From the NCBI RefSeq assembly GCF_022539315.1, contig NC_066313.1:36183059-36247058 (forward strand): a stretch of DNA of 64,000 bases, written 5' to 3'. This document shows, piece after piece, positions 1-7,989 of this stretch (the first letter of the stretch is position 1; every line of letters begins with the position of its first letter). The notes under the pieces are model-generated. The model was not told where the DNA came from and did not search any database. It was given only the letters and a program-made list of their open reading frames with translations. Origin of the DNA: Serinus canaria (lineage: Eukaryota; Chordata; Aves; Passeriformes; Fringillidae). The position numbers and the translations under genes were made by a program.

Positions 1-101
1 TAATGAAGCAAATACAGGTAAACAGCTCCATAGACATGAACTAATTTTTTCTTCTTTCCCCTTACTTTATTGAAAAGTTCTACACTTCAGCTGTGGTTAT
101 A

Positions 102-377
102 TTACTTGTGCTGACACATAAAATAGCATTTTTTATCCTTCTGTATCTTGTCCTTCACAGACTCAGGATGAATTGTTGTCCCAGGGGAAATCACTGAAAT
201 GAGGAACATGAGCAAGATCAAGTTTCTGCAATACAAACCTGACCCAAAACATGAAATACACTTTGGTGCCATGTAGGTCATGCAGAAGGCCAAAATGTAC
301 CCAGTAATAGCTGTGATTGTTAGTTTATACTCAATGGGATCAGAAGTTGATATCATATCTGGTACTTTTTCTTCCAT
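102..377 (-). other. Small open frame with two hydrophobic stretches, unassigned
   Basis: A 91-codon open frame begins with ATG (Met-Glu-Glu-Lys) and encodes two hydrophobic segments, roughly residues 18-37 and 50-64, with several cysteines between and around them. The tail is polar and lysine-rich and ends in Gln-His-Lys. I recognise no family. No convincing splice acceptor or promoter is visible upstream, and the surrounding DNA is AT-rich. It could be a chance open frame or a remnant of a membrane-protein exon. Expression or conservation evidence would be needed to call it a gene. Confidence 0.2.
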
Positions 378-1464
378 TTTAACCAGCCATCACAGGTCTT
401 CTGAATCCTCCTCCTCAATTGTGAATGGCTCTTAGACTTCAAAACTACAAAGAAGTCTTCCAAACTCAAATCAAATAAAATACAGAGTGTCCCCTGTGTA
501 AACAGGTTCCTCCATGGAGAATAAATCACACAGATCTCTGCTTAATGATGCTTACAGCCTCTTGTTTCCTTTCCTTCTGTAGCAAAACTCCCCGTCCATC
601 TCCCAGGAACTGAAGGGCTAAAAGCTGGTGCAAGCTGTGGTTGCTTGCAAGGGTTGTGAGTGCTGCTGCTGGAGCAGCAGCTCCATGAGTAAGTGTGAGA
701 ATCAGAGGAGCTGACAGCTCCACAGGGTTCATTTGAATGCATTTCCCCAAGTCACAGTTTTGAGAAAACTTTAGAGAGTATCTTTGACAACATTTTCAAG
801 GTGATATCTATGCCCTCTGCCAGACTGGCGAATAGCCCTGAATGTGTCAAAGTCATTAAAAGGTGATATGACAGGCAAAGATCCTAATATGCAACTACAT
901 CATTCACTGCCTTGGCATATCAGGCTAAAAATCTCAAATTTCCCCGAACAAAATGTCACCAAGGAGAAAACAGTGAGATCCATCTGCAGTCTGCTTTGCA
1001 GGGAGAGAACAGAAACTTGACATGTTTTTCTACCAAAGAGAAAATGAAGTGATAATTCAGGTGTAATTGTATCACACCTCCTTGGGGAGTGACTGAAAAG
1101 GATTCCCTCTGTAATAGATAAATGCCATAAAAAGGCACAAAGATTGTAGATTAAATCTAGGTTTGTAAGACTGGAAACAAAATTCAGTTTTCAAGAAGCA
1201 AGGAGCAACTTAAAACCAGCAACTGGTGCAGCAATCAGAGTAGATGAGGTGCTGAGAAGGTGAAGTCCCTATATAAGCTTTGAAACAGCAGTAAGTACTG
1301 TTACAAAGATATTTTTCTGGTAGCACTATTGCCAAGTAACACTGCCCCAGGCTGTCTCCCACCAGCATCTTCACATGCACTCCAAAAATCTCCTTGGCCT
1401 GGACCTTCAGAGCTCACTGCCTTGTCAGCTTGAACATGTTTTAGCTGTTGGAGCTGAGACCAAT

Positions 1465-1760
1465 GAGATAAATGCAAGACCTGACATTGTTTAACATTTT
1501 CATCAATGAACTAGGAGTAAATATAAAATCACTGCAGATAAGTTTTGTAGACCTGATAATGTAAAAAAAGAGCGGAGAGAAAAATAGTACCAGAGACAGA
1601 ACAATATTAAGAACTGGCTGGTGTTGAGGAAACTATTTCATTGAAATAAGTAAAAATTCATATTCCTGGGGAAAAGAAATCCAATATTTATGCATCAAGG
1701 GATTTTATCAACAGTAAAATAAGGGTTATCTTGGGAGGTGAGCACACACTAGAGAACTGT
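1465..1760 (+). repeat. Possible very diverged CR1/LINE reverse-transcriptase fragment
   Basis: The segment near 1490-1545 (a run reading roughly ttcatcaatgaactagg followed by gcagataagtttt) resembles the CR1 reverse-transcriptase region around the Asn-Asp and Lys-Phe-Ala-Asp motifs. The rest is too diverged to align by eye, so the boundaries are uncertain. Confidence 0.3.
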
Positions 1761-2924
1761 CAGGAAAGACTAGAAAAAGATGACAAAAGATTATTTTTCA
1801 GTGAGAGAATTGAGTTGAAATTAGTTTTCAAAGATAATCAATTATGTCATTCAAATGCTGGAATACTTTTATAGGAGAAAACACAGTGTCCTCTGGGGCT
1901 CTAATCTGGTGGGGAATAAAACCAAAAAATTTAACAAGATGTCTAGAAGCAAAAAGGAAATCGAAATTAGAAACTATAGACAAAATTCTAGCAGTGAGAG
2001 AGTCTAAACTCCTGAGCAAAACACCAGAGAAAATGTTGGATTTTCAGCCTCTTGATGTTGCATAATGACCTGGTGACTTTTTGTGTCAGGGCTGAGATTC
2101 TGGGTGCAAAGTAACTGTCTGTAATGCATTTGACTCAGGTTTGGTGATCTCCTGATGCTCTTTTTCATTTGTAAGATCTATGAATATGTGTAAATATTGT
2201 CTTTGCACTTCCACATCTGTTCCCTTTTTTGTTTCAGTTTCTAGCCAAACTGAGAAGCAATATAAAATCTTTTGCCTAGCCTAACTAGAATCAGTCCATG
2301 TTTTATTTATACATATCCATTTCTCTTCCAAGAGCTGGAAGAGGAGAGGAAGCTGAAGAAGGCCTTAGTCCCAGACTTATACTCCTGGGCTATAGATGTT
2401 TTCATTTTTTTTTCCTAAATTCCAGTTAAGCACTGTGAAGTATGAAATGAAACCAGCAATGTAGAAGCACTTTTTTGTGTATTTTATACAGTATTTTATA
2501 CAGCATTTTGCAAAATATATTCTGCTAGTTTCTTCTTCTGTTGCCTGTGAGGCTTTTCAGCAGCATATCATTATCCCAAACTGCATGATTTCTTGTAGAT
2601 ATTTATTTTGTCTCTATATGTATTATAGGTCCAATAAAAATCGATTTAATAGGAAAAAAATTAAATTCTCAGATTTGTGAGCTATAGGCAATGCAGTTAT
2701 TACAGGCAAGTTGGAACTCATTTACCTTTATCAGGGTCCAATTAAAAACACCATTTAAAAGGCACGTGATAACTGCAGTGTTCCGTGAAACTGCAGGAGA
2801 TTCACAAGATGAGAAGGGGCAAAGAAAGTTCAGCTCAAAAGAGAAATATATTCCCAATGAACAATTAACCATCCTTAATCAGGATCTGCTGACAGAAAGA
2901 GGTATTGGACTGGGTAACAGCTTC

Positions 2925-3215
2925 CAAGCCTGGAGAAGAGAAGGCTCCAGGGAGATCTCATAGGACTCAGATCCAGGGAGATCTCCAGGACCTAAAGGGG
3001 ACTCAGAGGATGGAGACAAACTTTTTTTAGCAGGGTGTCAAGTGATAGAACAAGGGGGGATGGCTTTAAACAGAAACAGGGCACTGTTCACTGTGAGGGT
3101 GGTGAGGCTCTGGTGGCACAGGCTGCCCAGGGAGGCTGTGGATCCAGTATCTCAGGAGCAGAGCTGTGCAGATCTTGTTGGAGGCACTTGATGATGTAGG
3201 GAAAATGTAAAGGTG
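2925..3215 (+). repeat. CR1 LINE, truncated 3' portion
   Basis: Two stretches are typical of the 3' part of avian CR1 elements in forward orientation: 'gcctggagaagagaaggctc' near 2929 and 'gtgagggtggtgaggctctg' near 3095, the latter followed by 'cacaggctgcccagggaggctg'. The copy is 5'-truncated, as is usual for CR1, and carries internal duplications of 'gggagatctc'. It has no coding capacity. Confidence 0.8.
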
Positions 3216-4143
3216 TTTGTGGCTTGCCAGGAGCAACCGCATAGAAAGCCAACCTTTGAGAACCTGGTGAGTGCATTTACACAGGTATTACTCATACATA
3301 ATTGCAAAATAAATGAAAATTAAACTCACCCCAAGGTAATAAATTTACCTTTCTCAAAATTAATAGCCAAGTAGACCATAAATATTTATGAGAAAGAAGG
3401 AACAAAACAGAAAAAAGTCAGGTCGAAGTCATAATTTGTTCCTTTGTGTGTTGAATGGGCATGAAAACTGACTGTGAAATTTAATCTTTTCTATCATTAG
3501 ATCTCACCTTTCAGAGTCTTCTCCCCATGTCTCTCCAGAACAGAAAGACCAAGAAATGAGACATTACTAAGTATACATTTTAAAGTGCTTCAGCATTTGG
3601 CCAGTACATCAGGGTCTGGAGTGTCCTGCAATGTGCAAAACCAGAAATTCTTTAAACTAAAATGTTTTGAAGCCTGTGTCATATAAAGTTGGTACCTACT
3701 TATTAATCTACCCATAGCTAGAAACAAATAGATACCTTCTTCTATTATGTCCATTCAGTGCAATAAAACAAGAATGAAAATTCTGAGACTCATAGCTGGG
3801 TTATAAAAAGCAACAGAGCCATTGGAATGGGATGTTTGAGACAAGCAAGCATGAGGTGATGGCTCCTTGAGATGCTCTGGCAGTAAGATTGGTTTCCTAA
3901 TGTGTAAATGTGTGCCTGCCATGTTATTTTGGCAAGGAACAAAGAGGAAATGACAGGACAAGAGCTGTACGTGTTTGTCCAACAGAGCTGAGGGCTGTAC
4001 ATGGAGCCCTTTTTGTTGCATGGCACTGGTTTTGCTGCACAAGTTGAAGTGTTCTTAAAAATCTCAAATCAGTTAGCCCCAGAGCTCCTCACATGGCTGC
4101 AGGGAGTAGGGATTATTCATGAATTAATCACAGAAAGAGTAAA
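3216..4143. other. Non-coding stretch upstream of the provirus
   Basis: I see no gene or clear repeat. It ends at the host side of the retroviral insertion; its last bases precede the GCTACA target duplication. Confidence 0.6.
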
Positions 4144-4149
4144 GCTACA
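4144..4149 (+). repeat. Target-site duplication, left copy (GCTACA)
   Basis: GCTACA directly precedes the TG that opens the 5' LTR. The identical hexamer follows the CA that closes the 3' LTR (12894-12899). A 6-bp duplication is the length made by alpha- and betaretroviral integrases, and it fixes the provirus ends. Confidence 0.93.
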
Positions 4150-4180
4150 TGTTGTGTTGTGTTGTGTTGTGTTGTGTTGT
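4150..4180 (+). repeat. (TGTTG)6 microsatellite at the LTR edge
   Basis: Six tandem TGTTG copies start the 5' LTR. The matching place in the 3' LTR has only two copies, so the array expanded in one LTR after they were made. A C9 run follows shortly after, against C6 in the 3' LTR. Confidence 0.9.
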
Positions 4181-4697
4181 TCCGTTCCCCCCCCCGGTTT
4201 TGTAATGGTTCTGCCCTGGTTCTCCCTCTCCTCCTCACCGTTGTCAGTTCACCTAAGTCCTCCCCGGTCTCCCTGGAGATCAGATGTATCTCTTTGTAAA
4301 CCCCTCCCCAGTGCCCTGCCAGTCACTCCCTGACACCTCCTTTAGCTCTACAAACTTCTACCTAGGGCAAGGAATGATTGGCCAAGGGGCCGGGGCCCCT
4401 CCCTCCAGCTGTTGTTATTGGTACATTTTTTATGTCAATTCTGTGTACCCCACTCCCCTCCTTGTTCCTATTTGCCCCAACCTGAGAGCACTCTCGTTAT
4501 TCCCTGCTGGGTGAAGCTTTAACGCGGCTACGTCCTTCCACGAGGAGGCATTGCTGCTACAGCGCAGGGTGCACTCCTTAGGCGCAGTCCCAAGCACCGA
4601 GAGTGGGACAGTTCCCCCCAAGCTGCAAGCGGTGCTGGCCAGCTTGCCAGGACATTTGAGAAGGCTGACCCTTCTCCTCTCTTGCTGCGCTGCTTCA
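4150..4697 (+). repeat. 5' LTR (548 bp, with internal deletion)
   Basis: It opens with TG in an expanded pentamer repeat and closes with ...cttca just before the primer site. It aligns with the 3' LTR over most of its length. It lacks about 112 bp present there (12557-12668), which contain a TATA-like TTTTTAAG and the ATTAAA poly(A) signal. It also lacks the integrase-derived 60-bp block, having 'ctggagatc' at that point. Without the deleted segment this LTR is unlikely to drive normal initiation or 3' processing (inference). Confidence 0.92.
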
Positions 4698-4702
4698 GTT
4701 CT

Positions 4703-4720
4703 TGGTGCCCAGCGTGGGGC
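4703..4720 (+). promoter_or_regulatory. Primer-binding site, tRNA-Lys type
   Basis: TGGTGCCCAGCGTGGGGC lies 5 nt after the LTR end. It matches the complement of the 3' end of tRNA-Lys (CUU; Lys1,2) at all but two positions. Lysine tRNA priming is typical of betaretroviruses, whereas alpharetroviruses use tRNA-Trp. It is the start site for minus-strand DNA synthesis. Confidence 0.85.
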
Positions 4721-5109
4721 CTGAGAACATCTCCAGACCTCACAGACGGGACTGCAAGTCCCATTGGCCGCAGAGCTACCCCCGTGGGAGCAGACCCCTT
4801 TCTGGTGTGTGGTGCTCCGGGGGACCGGGAACAGTAGCTCCTCGCACCAGGGAGTCGTTCCCACAGCAGGGACCACTGTCTTCAGATTTCTTTTCACCCT
4901 CACCGGATTCGTAAGTATTTCTCTTCTTTTCTGCCCTGTCTTTTTTAGCTTTTTATCCTTCAGCATCGTGGGTGGTGCCCCGAGGATTTTTCCTTGCTGC
5001 ACAGCCTTCTCTTTTCTTGACAGGGGCCGGTGTTGGGCTCTTTACTTTTTCCTTTAACATTTCTCCAGAGCGGTGGGCTGATTGTGTCGCCCAGTTTAAG
5101 ATCTTAACT
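4721..5109 (+). other. Retroviral 5' untranslated leader
   Basis: This is the leader between the primer site and the gag start, where the packaging signal would be expected. It contains the strong splice donor at 4911. An in-frame ATG at 4972 gives a 46-residue upstream extension continuous with gag, but that extension resembles no matrix domain. The ATG at 5110, which gives a myristoylation-type N-terminus, is the better gag start. Confidence 0.75.
4911..4916 (+). promoter_or_regulatory. Major splice donor (GTAAGT) for env mRNA
   Basis: The sequence ggattc|GTAAGT is a consensus 5' splice site in the leader upstream of gag, the normal place for a simple retrovirus donor. It pairs logically with the acceptor ending at 10745, just before the env start. 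Confidence 0.75.
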
Positions 5110-7023
5110 ATGGGTGCTCGGTTTTCGGCAGCTCAAAGGAGAGCTAATACCCAAGTTGCGGGAATCCTTGCTGGGGGGGGTTTTGAAGTTAGTAAGAAAG
5201 AGTTGAGAAAATTGATGAGATGGCTGTTTTCCCAATTTCCCGAGGTTTCCCCTAATCAGATTTATGATCCAAGGTTTTGGGAAATTGTATACAACGAATT
5301 GCAAAATTCGATCAAGTCGGGGGAATCCTCTTTGACAAAACATATTTATTGGGTTTCACAGATTACAGCACTAGTAAAATCAAATTCGAAATTGGGAAAA
5401 CAGTCACCTCTCCCCAGTTCTCCTTGTTCCCCTGCTCCTAGCCCCTTTCCCTCCCCTCTTTGCCCTAAGTCTGGGATCTTGAGGAGAGCAGCCCGCTCTC
5501 CTCAAGGCTCCCAATCCCAAGCGCAGGGTGCCCACCATTCCCCTGGCTCCCCTCAAGGCTCCCAATCCCCCCGCCCTAGGAGTCCTGGCCAGACTCCTGG
5601 GGATCCATTTCCTTCCCCCTCTATCTCAGTTCCTAAGTCCCCAGTTAGAAAACCCTCTGTTTGGTTCTGCCTCCCTCCACAAGATGGCTCCTGTGGAGCC
5701 CAAGATGGAGGGGGCCACATGGTTCCCATGGTTTTTGCTGCCTTTTTCCCTTTTTCTCCCCATAATCCTTTTTGGTCCCAGAATAACCCCTTCCTGTCTT
5801 CAGACTCCTCCCTACTTCCCTCTGCTCCTCCTCCCTTGTCAGCCCCTCCCATTTCTCCTCCCTCTTATGAGGCCCTGCCCTCTGACTCCTCCCCTGGGAC
5901 AGGAACCATAACATCTAACATCCCCTCCCAGTCCCCCAGCCACTCCCCTCTCAGTTCCGGTTCCCACGCTACTCCTTCCAGTTCCCACGGTTTGTTATCT
6001 AGTTCCCACGCTTCAGGGCTCGGAGCGGGTAGGGTGGAAACCCAGAACCTGGAGCCGGTTACCATCCCTGAAAGAGAGGGGAGAGCCCAGCCCCAGTGGA
6101 CCCGTTTCCCCCATCACCTCATCAAAGAGTTATGCAAGGCCCAAAAGGATTTCTCTCGGGAGAGCGAGTACTTCCGGGGAATCCTGAGGGCCACGCTGAC
6201 AGAGTCGGCGGTGACCCCCTCCGATCTGCGGCGGCTTTTTTCTTGCCTCCTGAACCCCACAGAATTTGTTATGTGGGAGGAGGCATGGAAGAAGGAGGTG
6301 GTGAGGACTCTTCCCTTGCTATGGGACAACCCCTGCACAAGGGTAGATCTGGACGGGGAGACCATCTCCACAGACCATCTATGTGGAATGGGGAACTGGG
6401 CCGATGGTCATTCGCAAGCAAGGTCCATTCCCCCAGAAGTACTGAGGGAAAGTGCTAAAGCGGCTGAGAAAGCTTTTCTAGGGTTGCAGTCTGCAGCACC
6501 CCGGGTCGCCTATTCCCAGATATACCAGCAGGCAAATGAATCATTTATATCTTTCGTTGAGCGCCTTCGTAAGGCCATTGACATGCAGGTGCAGAGAGAT
6601 GGAGCCCGGGTAGAAATTCTCAAAGAAGTAGCCTCTGCCAATGCCAACTCAGCCTGCAAAGCTGCCATCCTTAGCCTACCCTTAGACCCTCCTCCCACGC
6701 TGCAGCACATGCTCGAGGTATGTGCACATAAGGTCTCGTTAACACCGGAAGGCATCGACCAGAAGACCCGACCGCCGCCTCGACGCGTGGCTGCCACTGA
6801 CGCTGCTGACATCACCACCGACGTCGCGCCAGCAGATCCCGTCCTGCCTCCAGCTGTTCGTCCACCTCATTTCAACACCACTGGGCTGGCCCAGAAGAAA
6901 GCTTCCCCATGCCACCTCTGTGGGAAGTTGGGACATTGGATGCTGGACTGCCCTTTGAGGCTCCAATTTTTAGAGTTTAAGAAAGGGCAGCGGCTCCGGG
7001 GAGATTCCCATCCAAAAAACTAA
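5110..7023 (+). CDS. gag: Retroviral Gag polyprotein, intact frame (637 aa)
   Basis: This structural polyprotein would assemble particles at the plasma membrane. The chosen ATG gives Met-Gly-Ala-Arg-Phe-Ser, an N-myristoylation-type start. Residues about 1-95 are matrix. Residues about 100-310 form a long Pro/Ser-rich region holding late-domain motifs PSAP (residue 237) and PPSY (residue 250). The capsid follows, with a major homology region at about residues 473-495 (Gln...Asn-Glu-Ser-Phe...Glu-Arg-Leu). There is one CCHC zinc knuckle (residues 601-614, spacing CX2CX4HX4C); most alpha- and betaretroviral nucleocapsids have two. The frame has no stop over 1.9 kb, unlike pro, pol and env. It ends at TAA right after an AAAAAAC heptamer. 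Function today is unknown. Confidence 0.92.
   Translation: MGARFSAAQRRANTQVAGILAGGGFEVSKKELRKLMRWLFSQFPEVSPNQIYDPRFWEIVYNELQNSIKSGESSLTKHIYWVSQITALVKSNSKLGKQSPLPSSPCSPAPSPFPSPLCPKSGILRRAARSPQGSQSQAQGAHHSPGSPQGSQSPRPRSPGQTPGDPFPSPSISVPKSPVRKPSVWFCLPPQDGSCGAQDGGGHMVPMVFAAFFPFSPHNPFWSQNNPFLSSDSSLLPSAPPPLSAPPISPPSYEALPSDSSPGTGTITSNIPSQSPSHSPLSSGSHATPSSSHGLLSSSHASGLGAGRVETQNLEPVTIPEREGRAQPQWTRFPHHLIKELCKAQKDFSRESEYFRGILRATLTESAVTPSDLRRLFSCLLNPTEFVMWEEAWKKEVVRTLPLLWDNPCTRVDLDGETISTDHLCGMGNWADGHSQARSIPPEVLRESAKAAEKAFLGLQSAAPRVAYSQIYQQANESFISFVERLRKAIDMQVQRDGARVEILKEVASANANSACKAAILSLPLDPPPTLQHMLEVCAHKVSLTPEGIDQKTRPPPRRVAATDAADITTDVAPADPVLPPAVRPPHFNTTGLAQKKASPCHLCGKLGHWMLDCPLRLQFLEFKKGQRLRGDSHPKN
7014..7020 (+). 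promoter_or_regulatory. Ribosomal -1 frameshift heptamer A AAA AAC
   Basis: The heptamer is phased exactly as X XXY YYZ relative to gag (codons CCA AAA AAC TAA) and abuts the gag stop. A AAA AAC is a classical betaretroviral gag-pro slippery sequence. The -1 frame is open from 7020 to 7142, so it leads into the pro region. A possible 8-bp stem (7040-7047 with 7084-7091) lies downstream, but its 19-nt spacing is longer than the usual 5-9 nt. Confidence 0.75.
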
Positions 7024-7581
7024 TTTCTAAGCGCAGTCCCTCCCTGCACGACGACAAAAATAAGGCAGGCCCTCCAACACCTGGCAGGGAGAGAAAAAGG
7101 AGAACGTTCACAAACAGGTCTGCCTGTGCCTTTATCCGGACTTGACTCTACTTCACATGATCTGACGTGTCCAGAGGGTGTCCAACCTAATCCCATCCTA
7201 ACCACGCTTTCCAAAACCTCTCCTTTCAGGCTGCGGCTGGCAGAGTCGATCCACCTAAAAAACTCCGAATTCCACCTAGTGACCGTGTGCCTGGAGTATC
7301 CAGGTAGCTGGGAGTTGATCGGACATAAGTATGTTTTCTTCGGAGACACAAAGCTTACACCACTAGAGGTTGTCATCATCCCGGGTCTCGTAACATCAGA
7401 CCTGGGAAAATTTTCCATTGGACTGTACTGTATCCGCCCTCCCCTCTTCATACCTACGGGCCAGGTTGTGGCCCAGGCAATCCCGGTCTCGGAGCTGACC
7501 TGTAGTTCAGAGCCACCACCAAACTTTGTATACCATACAATAGCTTGGGCCCAGGTAGTGGGGAAGAAGAACCCCAATTAA
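7024..7581 (+). pseudogene. dUTPase-like N-terminal domain of Pro (degenerate)
   Basis: In betaretroviruses pro begins with a dUTPase domain ahead of the protease. Here the frame that is in phase with gag is open from after the gag TAA to a TAA at 7579. It shows a Ser-Gly-Leu-Asp motif-1-like start (about 7138), a Pro-Gly-x3-Ser-Asp-x-Gly stretch like motif III (about 7380-7415) and Gly-Gln-Val-Val-Ala-Gln like motif IV (about 7458). The motif-III tyrosine and a clear motif II are missing, so catalysis is doubtful. The -1 frame expected after frameshifting stops at 7143, implying an indel between about 7100 and 7143. Assignment rests on position and partial motifs. Confidence 0.6.
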
Positions 7582-7989
7582 CCTGTCAGCTCTCGAGGGG
7601 AGGGGACCACAAATCCTCAAAGGTCTTCTGGACACAGGGGCAGATGTGACGGTCATTCCCTCTCAGGAATGGCTGTCACATTGGGAGTTGCAGGACGTGG
7701 CTGGTTGCATCCAAGGTGTCGGACAGGAATGGCTGTCACATTGGGAGTTGCAGGACGTGGCTGGTTGCATCCAAGGTGTCGGGGCCATATAACTGGCAAA
7801 ATCAAAGAGCATCATACAAATTGAGGGGCCGGATGGGCAATTGGCATCTGTATGCCCATTCGTCTTGGAAAATACGGAACCCCTGTTGGGGAGAGACCTC
7901 CTTGCCCAGTGGGGAGCCCAAATTGACCTACCAAGGGCTCCTCAGGTTTTTCAGGCAGCCGTCACTGAGGGGCGCCCTACCTGGAAGCT
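7582..7989 (+). pseudogene. Retroviral aspartic protease, disrupted
   Basis: The catalytic Asp-Thr-Gly lies at 7631-7639 in a Leu-Leu-Asp-Thr-Gly-Ala-Asp context. The C-terminal helix motif Gly-Arg-Asp-Leu-Leu lies near 7890. The dimeric enzyme would cleave Gag and Pol. It is broken by a frame change upstream (about 7573-7612), a perfect 60-bp tandem duplication just after the active site, and an in-frame TAA at 7790-7792. Downstream it runs in the same frame into reverse transcriptase, so no separate pro-pol frameshift is needed in the present sequence. No G-patch domain is visible. Confidence 0.85.
7664..7783 (+). repeat. Perfect 60-bp tandem duplication inside protease
   Basis: Bases 7664-7723 repeat as 7724-7783 and are identical apart from the final position or so. 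The unit equals 20 codons, so the frame is kept, but it duplicates protease sequence just after the active-site loop. The near-perfect identity implies a recent event or an assembly artefact. Confidence 0.9.

Larger units (their letters stand above)
1..2924. other. AT-rich non-coding stretch
   Basis: I see no recognisable gene, RNA gene or well-preserved repeat in this stretch. It contains one short minus-strand open frame (102-377) and one weakly CR1-like block (about 1465-1760), both listed separately. The other short open frames show no family motif or splice context. Confidence 0.6.

Noticed and set aside
4430..5002. 190-codon minus-strand open frame, with a similar one at 12656-12925
   Set aside because: They lie antisense within the two LTRs and recur only because the LTRs repeat; no protein family is recognised.
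5553..5914. Minus-strand open frames opposite gag
   Set aside because: They mirror the Pro/Ser-rich gag region on the other strand; this is composition bias, not a gene.
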